Below, in pieces: positions 17,636-27,023 of a stretch of 59,272 bases of DNA. Origin of the DNA: Eubacterium sp. CAG:248 (GTDB taxonomy: Bacteria; Bacillota; Clostridia; Lachnospirales; Lachnospiraceae). The translations under genes and the position numbers were made by a program. The notes below the pieces were generated by a model that made no database searches, was not told the origin of the DNA, and was given only the letters and a program-made list of their open reading frames with translations. The stretch lies in NCBI GenBank assembly GCA_000436475.1, contig FR886151.1, forward strand, positions 16,655-75,926. Direction: 5' to 3'. Each line of letters opens with the position of its first letter. Within the stretch, counting starts at the first letter, position 1.

Positions 17636-19828
17636 ATGAATACAATCTTACGTATATTTAAACATGATGTTAAAGGCATATGCAGAAATATGTTTGCACT
17701 TATTATAGCACTGGGATTATGCATTATACCTTCTTTATATGCATGGTTTAACATCTATTCAAACTGGGATCCATATGCTAACACCTCATCTATAAAAATT
17801 GCTGTATATTCTGAAGATGAAGGTTTTACTCCTGAGGGAAAAGAAAAACAGAATATGGGTGAAAGTATCATAGAAAATCTTAGGGAAAATGATAAACTAG
17901 GGTGGACCTTTACGAAAGATAAAGAAAGCACTATAGATGGTGTAAAAAGCGGAAAATATTATGCTGCTATTATTATTGGAAACAATTTTTCCCGTTCTAT
18001 GATTAATTTTCTTAATGACAACATGGAAACACCATCTGTGACATACTATGAAAATGCTAAAAAGAATGCAATTGCAAGTAAAATAACTCAATCTGGAAAA
18101 TCAACTTTACAGGAAACTATTAATGAAACATTTATTGAAACAGTTGTGGTTACTATACTTAATTCAACAGATGCTGATTCACTTACGAAGAATAATGTTT
18201 TATCTGATATATCTGATAAACTAAAAAATATCAGTGAAAATATATCTGAATATGATAGTGCTATAAAACAATTCAATGAAAGTAATATCGGACTGTCTGA
18301 CACTTTAAAGAAAACGGATAGTCTTGTACACGATATTCAGGGTGATATGTCAGAAGAAAGACTTAATGCTTCAAAGGCTTCAGCTGATAATGTTATTGAC
18401 CAGTATATTTCCAACATAAATGTATCACTTAACCGGCTTATAGATATTAATTCATCACTTGAACAGGGTATATCTGATTTAAGGGCAAAAATAGAAATAT
18501 TTAAAAATAACGGCTCTGCAGTAAATAAAGACGATATAGTAAAAGCACTTAATGATCTTATAAACCAGATGAATAATGCCTCTAATGCCAGTGAGCAGTT
18601 AGCAGCAACTTTAAAGCCTGTATTAGAACATTTCAAGGAAAAAGATCTTAATAATGGCGGTTATAACCAGGCTTTATATGATAGTCTTATAAGCTCACTT
18701 AATCTTATGCCGGAGCTTATAAAGGGCGCCACACAGACTCTTGAAACATTTACAAACTGGTATATGCAGTCTGACACTAAACCGCAGGATTTACTTATAT
18801 ATCTTGATAATGTACTTGCCCAATGCCAGACAAGCATAAGCTCACTCAATAATATATTAAAAACAAGCGTAAGCGGTTCTGTTAACCAGGCTGGAAACCT
18901 GTTTAAAACATCTATAAGCTCTATATATAATTCACTTATTAGTGCATCTGATAATCTGACATCAGTAAGCACTATTATTAATGGAGCTGATAGTACACTT
19001 ACAAATGTCAATATAACCCTTGACACAATGTCAAACCTTATAAACAACATTAAAAACACTCTTGATAAAGCAGATAAAGAACTTGATGAATTAAAAGCAG
19101 ATGGTAAATATGAGATTATGCAGAAGCTGCTTGATAAAAATTCTTCTGAATATGGTGAATTTTTTTCATCACCAGTAAAAGTTACAACACAGAATGTATA
19201 TGAAGCAGTCAACTATGGTACAGCTGTAGCACCTTTCTATACAACTCTGGCTCTATGGGTTGGAGGACTTTTACTTACAGCTCTTATTAAAACATCTCCT
19301 GATGAGCTTGATGAATTTAAGAATGCTACACTTACGCAGAAATATTTCGGCAGATACCTCATATTCTGGCTTATGGGACAGATTCAGGCTATAATTACCG
19401 TTCTTGGTGATTTATATCTTCTTAAGATATATTGTGTACATCCAGGTATATTTATGCTTACTGCTTCAATAGTCAGCTTCGCATTTACATTGCTTATATA
19501 TACACTTACTCTATCCTTTGGTGATGTTGGTAAGGCTTTAGCTGTTGTGCTTGTAGTTATACAGATAGCAGGTTCAAGTGGTACATATCCTATTGAATTA
19601 TTACCATCGTTCTTTAGAAATGTATATATATATTTCCCATTCCCTTATGCTATTAATGCAATAAGAGAATGTATCAGTGGTTTCTATCGATATGATTACT
19701 TCATTCTCATGGGACAGCTTATGATTTTTGTAATCGGTACTTTATTCTTAGGATTACTTATAAGAAAACCTTTTATGAAGCTAAACCACTATATGCACCA
19801 TCGTATGCATGATACAAAGATGATGTAA
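17636..19828 (+). CDS. YhgE/Pip-family membrane protein, first of pair
   Basis: A 730-residue protein of the YhgE/Pip family (phage-infection-protein homologues, ABC-2-permease-like). The hallmark N-terminus is seen: basic start, TM1, then SLYAWFNIYSNWDPYA (about 37-52). A long extracytoplasmic region of about 440 residues with heptad-like helices follows, then five or six membrane spans from about residue 525 to the end (AVAPFYTTLALWVGGLLL and onwards). Known relatives include the Lactococcus phage receptor Pip and the EsaA component of type VII secretion; function here is open. The ATG at 17636 has GGAG 9 bp upstream; the earlier TTG at 17621 lacks one. It starts a three-gene unit with the next two genes. 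Confidence 0.88.
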   Translation: MNTILRIFKHDVKGICRNMFALIIALGLCIIPSLYAWFNIYSNWDPYANTSSIKIAVYSEDEGFTPEGKEKQNMGESIIENLRENDKLGWTFTKDKESTIDGVKSGKYYAAIIIGNNFSRSMINFLNDNMETPSVTYYENAKKNAIASKITQSGKSTLQETINETFIETVVVTILNSTDADSLTKNNVLSDISDKLKNISENISEYDSAIKQFNESNIGLSDTLKKTDSLVHDIQGDMSEERLNASKASADNVIDQYISNINVSLNRLIDINSSLEQGISDLRAKIEIFKNNGSAVNKDDIVKALNDLINQMNNASNASEQLAATLKPVLEHFKEKDLNNGGYNQALYDSLISSLNLMPELIKGATQTLETFTNWYMQSDTKPQDLLIYLDNVLAQCQTSISSLNNILKTSVSGSVNQAGNLFKTSISSIYNSLISASDNLTSVSTIINGADSTLTNVNITLDTMSNLINNIKNTLDKADKELDELKADGKYEIMQKLLDKNSSEYGEFFSSPVKVTTQNVYEAVNYGTAVAPFYTTLALWVGGLLLTALIKTSPDELDEFKNATLTQKYFGRYLIFWLMGQIQAIITVLGDLYLLKIYCVHPGIFMLTASIVSFAFTLLIYTLTLSFGDVGKALAVVLVVIQIAGSSGTYPIELLPSFFRNVYIYFPFPYAINAIRECISGFYRYDYFILMGQLMIFVIGTLFLGLLIRKPFMKLNHYMHHRMHDTKMM

Positions 19829-19862
19829 ATAACCAAATACAAGTTAACAGATTGGAGGCAGC

Positions 19863-20549
19863 ATGTTAAAAGCTGATAAACAGACTGTTCTTAACAGTTC
19901 AATTGAGATGATCCGCTTATATTATGAAAAAGAACATAAGCGTAATAAAGACAGAATAAAATATGGAATAATCGCCATGCTTATCATCCCTATTATATTT
20001 CTTATTTTGTTATTTGTTGTAAATAGTTCAAAAGTAATATTTCTAGTAATGTGGATTGCTTCGTTATTCATAATAAGCGGATACCTGATTGCAATAGAAT
20101 ATAAAGATTACAATATGACCGAAAACCTGAAAGGTATTATTGATAATTCTGATAACGATGCACTTATTGATACAACAAAAGTAATCAAAGATATTGCCAT
20201 GAACTATGTAAGTCCTGTTGAATATGTTAAAAAAAATATAACAGAGGCTACATCTGATAATTTTGATAGTGATATAAATGAAAAAAATACTATAACTGAT
20301 TACGCAGATAAAAATGTATATGATAATATAAATAAAAATATAGCTAATAATACACAAGATAATACAACTAATAATATGCCTAAAAATATAACTAATAATA
20401 TATCAGATAATGTATCATCTGACTGCCAGAATATAGTTATAGACAACAAACCTGGCAACAACAAAGTAACAATAAGCGTTGATAATAAGACAAACGCCGT
20501 CTGTATAACAATTAACCCTGATAATTCCAGTAAGGAGGCTGTCCGATAA
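19863..20549 (+). CDS. Membrane protein of unknown function between two Pip genes, Asn-rich tail
   Basis: A 228-residue protein I do not recognise. Residues about 1-35 are charged and helical, two adjacent hydrophobic segments follow (about 37-58 and 60-80), and the rest is a polar tail in which about residues 125-190 consist of repeated D/N/K/I/T triplets such as DNINKN and NITNNI. The tail looks like a low-complexity linker. It is preceded by TTGGAGG and ends with TAATG, so its stop overlaps the start of the second Pip gene. The tight spacing implies it works with the two Pip proteins, perhaps as a small membrane partner. Confidence 0.65.
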   Translation: MLKADKQTVLNSSIEMIRLYYEKEHKRNKDRIKYGIIAMLIIPIIFLILLFVVNSSKVIFLVMWIASLFIISGYLIAIEYKDYNMTENLKGIIDNSDNDALIDTTKVIKDIAMNYVSPVEYVKKNITEATSDNFDSDINEKNTITDYADKNVYDNINKNIANNTQDNTTNNMPKNITNNISDNVSSDCQNIVIDNKPGNNKVTISVDNKTNAVCITINPDNSSKEAVR

Positions 20550-22324
20550 TGAAAAATATAATAAAAGTCTTCTTAAACGACTGTAAACATATAGGACGTA
20601 ATGTAGTGGCACTGGTAGTCGTTATGGGACTTGCTGTACTTCCTTCTTTATATGCATGGTTTAATATATTGTCTAACTGGGATCCATATGGTCCTGAATC
20701 AACTTCCAATATTAAAGTTGCAGTTGCATATGATGATACCGGAATTAATATATCTGGTATGGATATAAATATAAGCACAAACATTGTTGAAGCACTAAAA
20801 ACAAACGATACAATAGGCTGGGTATTTACAGATTCTACTGACGAAGCTATAGAAGGAGTATGGTCTGGTGATTATTATGCAGCACTTATTATGCCAGCGG
20901 ATTTTTCTAAAGATATGGTAAGTTTTCTTGCTGATAATATGACACACCCTGAAATAATATACTATACAAACCAGAAAAAAAATGCCATAGCACCAAAGAT
21001 TACAGATAAAGCAAAAACCGCTGTCCAACAACAGGTTAATGCAACATTCATCAGCACATTAACAGAAGCTATCATGAAATCTGCTGATGTCGCAGACAAT
21101 ATAGGTAACAAAAATAAAGCTGATTCCACATTAGAGTCTGGTTCAGATTCTATGAACAATTCACTAATTGATATACTTATAGCTAAGTTCCAGGTTATCA
21201 ATACACAGGTTGTCACTTTTGACAATGTACTTTCTGCTCTATCAAACATAATGACTACTGCACAAACCAGTGCAGATACAGCAAAAGGTATAAGTCCTGA
21301 TATTTCAGGTACATTCGAAGGTGAACGCGCTATACTTAACGAACTTAACAAAACTATAGGACAAAGTTCCCTTATAGATTCATCCTTGTTTTCAACAATT
21401 TCCCATGATATTGATGCGGTGAGTGGATATATGAATTCTATTTCCTCTATATATAATGACATGGGATATAACATTGATGACTTTAACAAATCAATAAGCC
21501 AGATGGGTGAATCAATAAACAATACACTTGTCATGGTCAGAAATATTGAAGATAACTTAAACGAAACAACTAATAAACTTGTGGAATTCAAAAACAGTGG
21601 AGTATACTCGTTATTACAGACCGCCATATCTTTTAACACAGATGAGCTTGCATCGTTTATATCAGCACCAGTTGCAATTACAACAGAAGATTTATATCCA
21701 ATCACGAATTATGGCTCAGCAATGTCTCCATTCTATTCAGTACTTTCTATATGGGTTGGGGCTCTTATATTAGTAGCTATTATTCATGTAAAGGTTCATC
21801 CTTTTGATGGCATAAAAGTAAATTCAGTAGAAGCGTTCTTTGGAAGATACATTACATTCTTCCTTATAGGACAGGCGCAGGGATTACTGATTACACTTGG
21901 GGATTTGTTTTTTATAGGAATACAATGTATACATCCATTCAAATTCTGGTTTGCAGCTGCATTTACTTCATTTGTATTTACTATGATAACTTATTCACTT
22001 ACTGTAGCATTTGAAAATGTCGGTGAAGCAGCCGCTGTAGTAATAATGGTTATCCAGGTTGCTGGTGCTGGAGGTACTTTCCCTATCCAGTGTCTTCCAG
22101 CCATATATCAGGCCATCTATAAGTACCTGCCATTCACATATGCAATGGATGCTTTAAGAGAATGTGTAGGTGGAACATATAGCTGGTACTACTGGAAATG
22201 TATACTTGCACTTTTAGTATATGTTGGCATATGTTTATTTATTGGACTTGTAATTGCAAAACCATGCAGAAAACTGAATGCTATAGTAGACAAGAGCAAA
22301 GAAAAATCCGAAATCATGATATAA
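20549..22324 (+). CDS. YhgE/Pip-family membrane protein, second of pair
   Basis: A 591-residue paralogue of the first Pip protein. The N-terminal hallmark is repeated as SLYAWFNILSNWDPYG (about 29-44), and the C-terminal membrane block begins with SPFYSVLSIWVGALILV. The extracytoplasmic helical part is about 140 residues shorter than in the first copy. AAGGAGG precedes the start, which overlaps the previous gene by one base. The pair may form a heterodimeric complex (inference from coupling and from the ABC-2-like fold). A 47-bp hairpin repeat begins six bases after the stop and may end transcription. Confidence 0.88.
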   Translation: MKNIIKVFLNDCKHIGRNVVALVVVMGLAVLPSLYAWFNILSNWDPYGPESTSNIKVAVAYDDTGINISGMDINISTNIVEALKTNDTIGWVFTDSTDEAIEGVWSGDYYAALIMPADFSKDMVSFLADNMTHPEIIYYTNQKKNAIAPKITDKAKTAVQQQVNATFISTLTEAIMKSADVADNIGNKNKADSTLESGSDSMNNSLIDILIAKFQVINTQVVTFDNVLSALSNIMTTAQTSADTAKGISPDISGTFEGERAILNELNKTIGQSSLIDSSLFSTISHDIDAVSGYMNSISSIYNDMGYNIDDFNKSISQMGESINNTLVMVRNIEDNLNETTNKLVEFKNSGVYSLLQTAISFNTDELASFISAPVAITTEDLYPITNYGSAMSPFYSVLSIWVGALILVAIIHVKVHPFDGIKVNSVEAFFGRYITFFLIGQAQGLLITLGDLFFIGIQCIHPFKFWFAAAFTSFVFTMITYSLTVAFENVGEAAAVVIMVIQVAGAGGTFPIQCLPAIYQAIYKYLPFTYAMDALRECVGGTYSWYYWKCILALLVYVGICLFIGLVIAKPCRKLNAIVDKSKEKSEIMI

Positions 22325-22376
22325 TGTGTGCAAAAGAAAAGGAAGCGGCTGCGTAGCAGACATTTACTTTTCTTGC
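22318..22376 (+). repeat. Long hairpin repeat, left copy
   Basis: The 59-bp block 22318-22376 matches the reverse complement of 26965-27023 with three mismatches; the inner 47 bp (22330-22376) differ at one base. The unit is itself an imperfect hairpin (GCAAAAGAAAAG... / ...CTTTTCTTGC around GCTGCGTAGCAG). The block includes the stop codon of the Pip gene. Either a dispersed terminator-like repeat or the end of a mobile module. Confidence 0.85.
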
Positions 22377-22412
22377 ACCATTAACGAACGAACAGCCATG
22401 CGTAGCAGGACG

Positions 22413-22454
22413 AAACATAACGCTGATAAACGAGGATTTATCAGCGTTATGTTT
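22413..22454. terminator. Perfect 18-bp hairpin 3' of the recombinase gene
   Basis: Arms 22413-22430 and 22437-22454 (begins AAACATAACGCTGATAAA) with a six-base loop CGAGGA. Outside it GCAG and CTGC may extend the stem. It lies 20 bp after the recombinase stop codon; the usual long T-run is short, so it may be a terminator or a DNA structure. Confidence 0.65.
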
Positions 22455-22474
22455 ATCTGCTATCACACATACTA

Positions 22475-23554
22475 TTATTCTTCTTCTTTTTTTTCCTGAT
22501 AAAGAGGAATCGTTGCAGCAAGCTTCCTGTGTTCTTCTTCCATAGCTGCATAATGCTTAGCGGTTGTATTAATATCTTTATGCCCAAGGACATCACTTAC
22601 AAGTCGTATGTCACCTGTGTCCTTATATAAAGCAGTACCATAAGTACTACGCATCTTATGAGGTGATATTTTTTTATCTGGTGTTGCATTTTTAGCATAT
22701 TTTTTCACCATACGTTCAATAGCACTGATACTCATACGGTTTTTTTTCATAGATATAAATACTGCCTGTTCATCAGATTCCGTATTTCCAAGAAGTAAAG
22801 GTCTTTCATTCTCTATATAATCCTTTAATGCTTTCTTAGTTGCTTCGTTAAAATAAAGATGTGCATCTGAACCACCTTTACGGACTATGTTAATAGTTCT
22901 GTAATTAAAATTAATATCATCAATATCTAAGCCTGCACACTCAGATACACGGATTCCTGTATTAAGAAGTAATGTAATAAGTGCTGTATCTCTTAGCTGT
23001 GTTTTTTTACACTTTTCAATCTGCAGCTTATTTCCCTTTATATTTGTATTTGAAACAACATTAAGAAATGTATTAACCTCCTCATCATTAAGACGTATAA
23101 TATCCTTTTGTGGCATCTTAATACGTTTAGCTGCACCTAGTGTAGGATTATTTTTCATATATTGATGAAGACATAAAAACTCAAATAAACCTCTGAGTGC
23201 TGCCATACGTCTTGCAATAGCCTTATCCTGGTTCTGATGACTGCTTCCATCAACTGAACTATTGAACCTTAAATACCTTTGATATTCGTTGATATCTTCA
23301 AATGTCAGGCATTCAAGAAAATCTATGCTTATATTCTTTATTGCTGTATTTTTTAGCAGATTATTTTTCTCTGTCAGGAACCTGAAAAAAGTCTGCAGGT
23401 CATATGCATATGCAATAACCGTGTTAATCTGTGATGATAATTCCTTATCATTAAGATACGATACGACATACGGAGGCATAACAGATTCAAGCTGTCTTAA
23501 TTTAATAAGTTTCTTTTTGTTTTTTTCTTTATAATATTCAGAATCTATACCCAT
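22475..23554 (-). CDS. Tyrosine recombinase, XerC/D-like
   Basis: A 359-residue site-specific recombinase with a complete catalytic set: Arg in TGIRVSECAGL (about 207), Lys in the beta-hairpin RKGGSDAH (about 232), HKMR-S (about 299-302), GH in VLGHKDINTT (about 324) and nucleophile Tyr in AKHYAAM (about 335). The third motif reads HxxRS rather than HxxRH. An N-terminal core-binding SAM-like domain spans about 25-125. It is the last gene of a minus-strand run (polymerase, YolD, FliB, recombinase) that is bounded by the 59-bp inverted repeats. It could mobilise that module or act on another site; a nearby tRNA or att duplication was not seen. GGGAGA precedes the ATG. Confidence 0.88.
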   Translation of the reverse strand: MGIDSEYYKEKNKKKLIKLRQLESVMPPYVVSYLNDKELSSQINTVIAYAYDLQTFFRFLTEKNNLLKNTAIKNISIDFLECLTFEDINEYQRYLRFNSSVDGSSHQNQDKAIARRMAALRGLFEFLCLHQYMKNNPTLGAAKRIKMPQKDIIRLNDEEVNTFLNVVSNTNIKGNKLQIEKCKKTQLRDTALITLLLNTGIRVSECAGLDIDDINFNYRTINIVRKGGSDAHLYFNEATKKALKDYIENERPLLLGNTESDEQAVFISMKKNRMSISAIERMVKKYAKNATPDKKISPHKMRSTYGTALYKDTGDIRLVSDVLGHKDINTTAKHYAAMEEEHRKLAATIPLYQEKKEEE

Positions 23555-23678
23555 TCGTGTCTCCCTGTTTATCTAACATCAACTAACTTTGACTAACTTT
23601 ATCTTTCTTTATCTAATTTCACCTAACCTTATCTTTATCTTAATGTGCTTTATTTTATATAAAATAAGGCAAGATTAA

Positions 23679-24866
23679 CTACATACTATCACTATCAAGC
23701 CATAATATTGCTTTTAAACTGTCAGGATTAAATACATCATCAAATATAAAATCTTCATATAAGTTTTCTATATTTTCCTCTGAATACTCTACCTGTCTTG
23801 AAAATATATGTACAATATCCATTCTATCATCAAAAGAATAATTTCTATGATTATCCAGCCATTTTAACATATCCATCTGTTTTATCATAAAAAAGTTTGT
23901 TACAAGCATCTGACATTTGCCAAGAACATCATAATCATATATAGACTTAGCAAAATATCTGAACACATAGTACTCAAGAAGCTGTCTGTATTCATATTCC
24001 CTGCTGGAAATATATGTAGAAAATTCTTCACTTAAGGCAGTATATTCATCTTTATCCATCTGTTCAAAAAGACTATATATTACATCTTTTAACATAGATT
24101 CCCATGTATCGTTAAGTATCTCCATTTCCTCATATGGAACTAATATCTGTCTGATACTATCATGCAATGATATATTGTCAAATTCACCATTATCAAACAT
24201 ACTTCTAGTATCTTCAAGAAGATCAACACCATATTCTTTTGTGTACACTGCTGTTATATCTTTTATTGTATCATATTCACCATCATTAATAATTTTCTGA
24301 ACTTCATTTCCCAAAGACAATATAACTATAAGCTTTTCATTAACAGATAAGTCTTCTTTAGATAATATCTTAAAAACTGCTTCACGTACATTAAATATTT
24401 TTGAAGCATATTCACTATCATATTCTGAATCCTGTTCATATTCCTCTTCTAAAGGACTAATATTTAATGTAAATTTACGATTTTTGCATAATATTATTCT
24501 TGCAGCCTCTTCACAGGCCATGCCTATTCCGGATTCTTTTATAGTACCATAATATTCTGAATATCTTGGAAACTGGCTGCATACAACACCAAGATATTTT
24601 TCACCAAGCTCTTTATGTACGACACACAAGCCTTCTTCTGTAAGCATTGGACATCTGCCATCTATAAGCCTGAAACAATAATCACCATCCTCAGTCTGAA
24701 TTATACTGTTTCTTAATTTTTCACCTGTTTCACCGCTCATCTGCTGGTAACGTTGATAAGTATCTTCATCAATATCTATTTCCCAGCCGCCTATACAGCA
24801 ATTATCACTGCATTTATCTGCTATACATTGAAACTCATCATAATAATCTGGAACTCTTAACTTCAT
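23679..24866 (-). CDS. fliB: FliB-like lysine-N-methylase
   Basis: A 395-residue protein of the flagellin lysine-N-methylase family, named after Salmonella FliB, which methylates surface Lys of flagellin. The N-terminal half shows the family's conserved cysteines: CIADKCSDNCCIGGWEID (about 13-30), DGRCPMLTEEGLCVVHKELG (about 69-88) and VVCSQFPR (about 94-101), likely binding a metal or Fe-S cluster. The C-terminal half is helical and acidic. There is no flagellin or other flagellar gene in the window, so its target must be elsewhere or be another protein. The ribosome site is weak. It sits between the recombinase and YolD genes on the same strand with gaps of 124 and 66 bp. Confidence 0.82.
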   Translation of the reverse strand: MKLRVPDYYDEFQCIADKCSDNCCIGGWEIDIDEDTYQRYQQMSGETGEKLRNSIIQTEDGDYCFRLIDGRCPMLTEEGLCVVHKELGEKYLGVVCSQFPRYSEYYGTIKESGIGMACEEAARIILCKNRKFTLNISPLEEEYEQDSEYDSEYASKIFNVREAVFKILSKEDLSVNEKLIVILSLGNEVQKIINDGEYDTIKDITAVYTKEYGVDLLEDTRSMFDNGEFDNISLHDSIRQILVPYEEMEILNDTWESMLKDVIYSLFEQMDKDEYTALSEEFSTYISSREYEYRQLLEYYVFRYFAKSIYDYDVLGKCQMLVTNFFMIKQMDMLKWLDNHRNYSFDDRMDIVHIFSRQVEYSEENIENLYEDFIFDDVFNPDSLKAILWLDSDSM

Positions 24867-24932
24867 CTTCTTATGCCTGCCTCATTATTTTGCTTATTTA
24901 CTGTTCATAACTATACACTGCATTCACTGGAT

Positions 24933-25385
24933 TTACAATACATCTGAATATATATCAGCTATAATGTCAATTATATCAGCGATTTTTATGTTCTTTCCAC
25001 CATGCATTATTAATATTTTATCATAGTCGTCAATAGTTCTCACATAACCAGAATACCTTTCATAATGGCCACCTTCTTTTAACTCATCCTGCACAAAATA
25101 CGTAACTGTGACTTTACATGAAGTATCTGATACATCATAGGTTTTATTCTTAAGCATTTCCCTTAATATAGCAAATTTTTCGTTTAAAATATTGATTGCA
25201 GCTTCATCAGGTTCTATTCTGCTGTCCGTAAGTCTTGCTGTTTCAACTATAGCATCATCATATCCAGTTAATGCAGCAAAAGGTGAAAACTGAGCTGCCC
25301 GTTCATAATTAGACATTTTTTTATGTCTGTATGATACTGGACGGCTTTTATTGATAATGTCACTATATTTAATACACTCTGCCAT
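24933..25385 (-). CDS. YolD-like protein
   Basis: A 150-residue protein. The N-terminal segment MSNYERAAQFSPFAALTGYDDAI (about 24-46) is typical of the Firmicutes YolD-like family, whose genes regularly precede or follow Y-family polymerases of the UvrX/YqjW type. It starts 17 bp after the polymerase stop on the same strand, so the two are co-transcribed. The family is viewed as an accessory to translesion synthesis; a biochemical role has not been proven to my knowledge. AAAGGAC precedes the ATG. Confidence 0.82.
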   Translation of the reverse strand: MAECIKYSDIINKSRPVSYRHKKMSNYERAAQFSPFAALTGYDDAIVETARLTDSRIEPDEAAINILNEKFAILREMLKNKTYDVSDTSCKVTVTYFVQDELKEGGHYERYSGYVRTIDDYDKILIMHGGKNIKIADIIDIIADIYSDVL

Positions 25386-25402
25386 AATTCTTGTCCTTTT
25401 TT

Positions 25403-26932
25403 CTATGCTTTATGTCCACCTATCTGATGGTTTCTATCCATAGCAGTAGCTCCCTCTTTTAGATTCATTCCTCTTACAACAGCATTCTTACCATATTTTT
25501 TCTTTATATCAATCATGGTTTTTAAAACCTGTTTTTCCTTATTCAGCTGCATATCTTCTTCATTATGACTTTCTTTATCCATAAAATCTGTAAACAGATC
25601 CAGCTGTCTGCACTCCTGTTTAATCATGGCATCTTCTTCTTTTATAACATGATTTGCAGTTATATTTATACGTCTTGACATAAGTCTTTTATCTACAATC
25701 TCATCATAAAGCTTAACAACAGCATTAGTTGTTAATCTGACAGATGATGTGAATCTTCCAAGATTCGCCGTTCCATGTGCATGCTTTGGAATACGTCTTC
25801 CATATCTGTCTTTTACTATTTCACCTGAATAAGTTCCTTCTCTGTTACCAGATGTTTTAGTTATATTATCTATATCATAACCGATAGTGAGTACTATCTG
25901 ATCTGTCACAAGCCCTTTATCTATAAGCTCAAGCATGAGAAGATCTACCATTTCACATACAACCAGTTTTGTTTTTTCAAAATCATAGGCACAATGCAGC
26001 ACCTGTCCTGAACCTATACTGTTAGACTCTGGCTTATAGCTTTTTATATCTGCTATTGTACAAGGTTCATACCCCCATGCGTGGTCGATAAGCAGTTCTG
26101 CATTAACACCAAAAAGCTTATATAAAAGTTCCTCATTATAAAAATCACTATCAGATCCAAGAGAACATCTTGCAACATCACCCATTGTATACATGCCATA
26201 CTCATACAGCTTTTTTTCATATCCTGGACCAACACGCCAGAAATCAGTAATAGGTTTATGCCCCCATAACTGCTCACGATAACTATGTTCATCAAGTTCG
26301 GCTATTCTTACACCATATTTATCTGCTGGCATATGTTTTGCAACTATATCCATGGCAATCTTACATAGATAAAGATTGGTACCAATTCCAGCAGTGGCTG
26401 TTATTCCTGTTTCATCATAAATATCCTTTATCATCTTCATAGCCAGTTCACGGGGTGATACATTATATATTCCAAGATACGCCCCGACATCTATAAACAC
26501 CTCATCAACTGAATAAACATGTATATCTTCAGCTGCCACATACTTAAGATATATATTATATATATACGTTGAATACTTCATATACAAAGACATTCTTGGT
26601 GTTGCAATAATATATGACAGTTCCAGTTCTTTATTGCTTTTAAGCTCTGAGGCAAAACATGAACTACCCTTAAGTTTATGTCCATAAACTTGTGTACGCC
26701 TCATTGCATTGATTTCATTAACCTTTGAAACTACTTCAAAAAGTCTTGCCCTTCCTGATATTCCATATGCTTTAAGTGAAGGAGATACTGCAAGACATAT
26801 TGTTTTTTCTGTTCTTGATGCATCTGCAACAACAAGATTCGTATCTAATGGATTCATGTTACGTTCTACACATTCGACTGAAGCATAAAATGTTTTCAAA
26901 TCAATGGCAATATACATGTGTTTAACTGACAT
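25403..26932 (-). CDS. Y-family translesion DNA polymerase (UvrX/UmuC-like)
   Basis: A 509-residue lesion-bypass polymerase. Catalytic residues are in the palm: YIAIDLKTFYASVE (Asp near residue 11) and VYSVDEVFIDVG (Asp-Glu near 142). Residues about 175-260 contain the helix-hairpin-helix region (GIGTNLYLCKIAMDIVAKHM, then ITDFWRVGPGYEKKLYEYG), followed by the little-finger domain. Length is about 100 more than DinB, as in the UvrX group with the YolD partner. No canonical LexA box was found upstream, although the start codon lies only 33 bp from the right-hand inverted repeat; a -10-like TATAAT lies at 26953-26948. The ribosome site is CAGGAG. Confidence 0.9.
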   Translation of the reverse strand: MSVKHMYIAIDLKTFYASVECVERNMNPLDTNLVVADASRTEKTICLAVSPSLKAYGISGRARLFEVVSKVNEINAMRRTQVYGHKLKGSSCFASELKSNKELELSYIIATPRMSLYMKYSTYIYNIYLKYVAAEDIHVYSVDEVFIDVGAYLGIYNVSPRELAMKMIKDIYDETGITATAGIGTNLYLCKIAMDIVAKHMPADKYGVRIAELDEHSYREQLWGHKPITDFWRVGPGYEKKLYEYGMYTMGDVARCSLGSDSDFYNEELLYKLFGVNAELLIDHAWGYEPCTIADIKSYKPESNSIGSGQVLHCAYDFEKTKLVVCEMVDLLMLELIDKGLVTDQIVLTIGYDIDNITKTSGNREGTYSGEIVKDRYGRRIPKHAHGTANLGRFTSSVRLTTNAVVKLYDEIVDKRLMSRRINITANHVIKEEDAMIKQECRQLDLFTDFMDKESHNEEDMQLNKEKQVLKTMIDIKKKYGKNAVVRGMNLKEGATAMDRNHQIGGHKA

Positions 26933-26964
26933 AATGTACTCCTGTTATTATATGATAAAAGTAA

Positions 26965-27023
26965 GCAAGAAAAGTAAATGTCTGCTGCGCAGCCGCTTCC
27001 TTTTCTTTTGCGCTCATTATATC
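26965..27023 (-). repeat. Long hairpin repeat, right copy (inverted)
   Basis: Reverse complement of the left copy (22318-22376), three mismatches in 59 bp. It begins within the last codons of murI and follows its stop in the same way the left copy follows the Pip stop, so each copy lies directly 3' of a gene reading into it. Confidence 0.85.

Noticed and set aside
20962..21705. 247-codon minus-strand frame opposite the second Pip gene
   Set aside because: Antisense shadow of a clear YhgE/Pip gene; the composition is not protein-like.
22318..27023. Calling the segment an insertion sequence or classical transposon
   Set aside because: No DDE transposase is encoded and no target-site duplication was found at the outer ends of the repeats; kept only as a finding.
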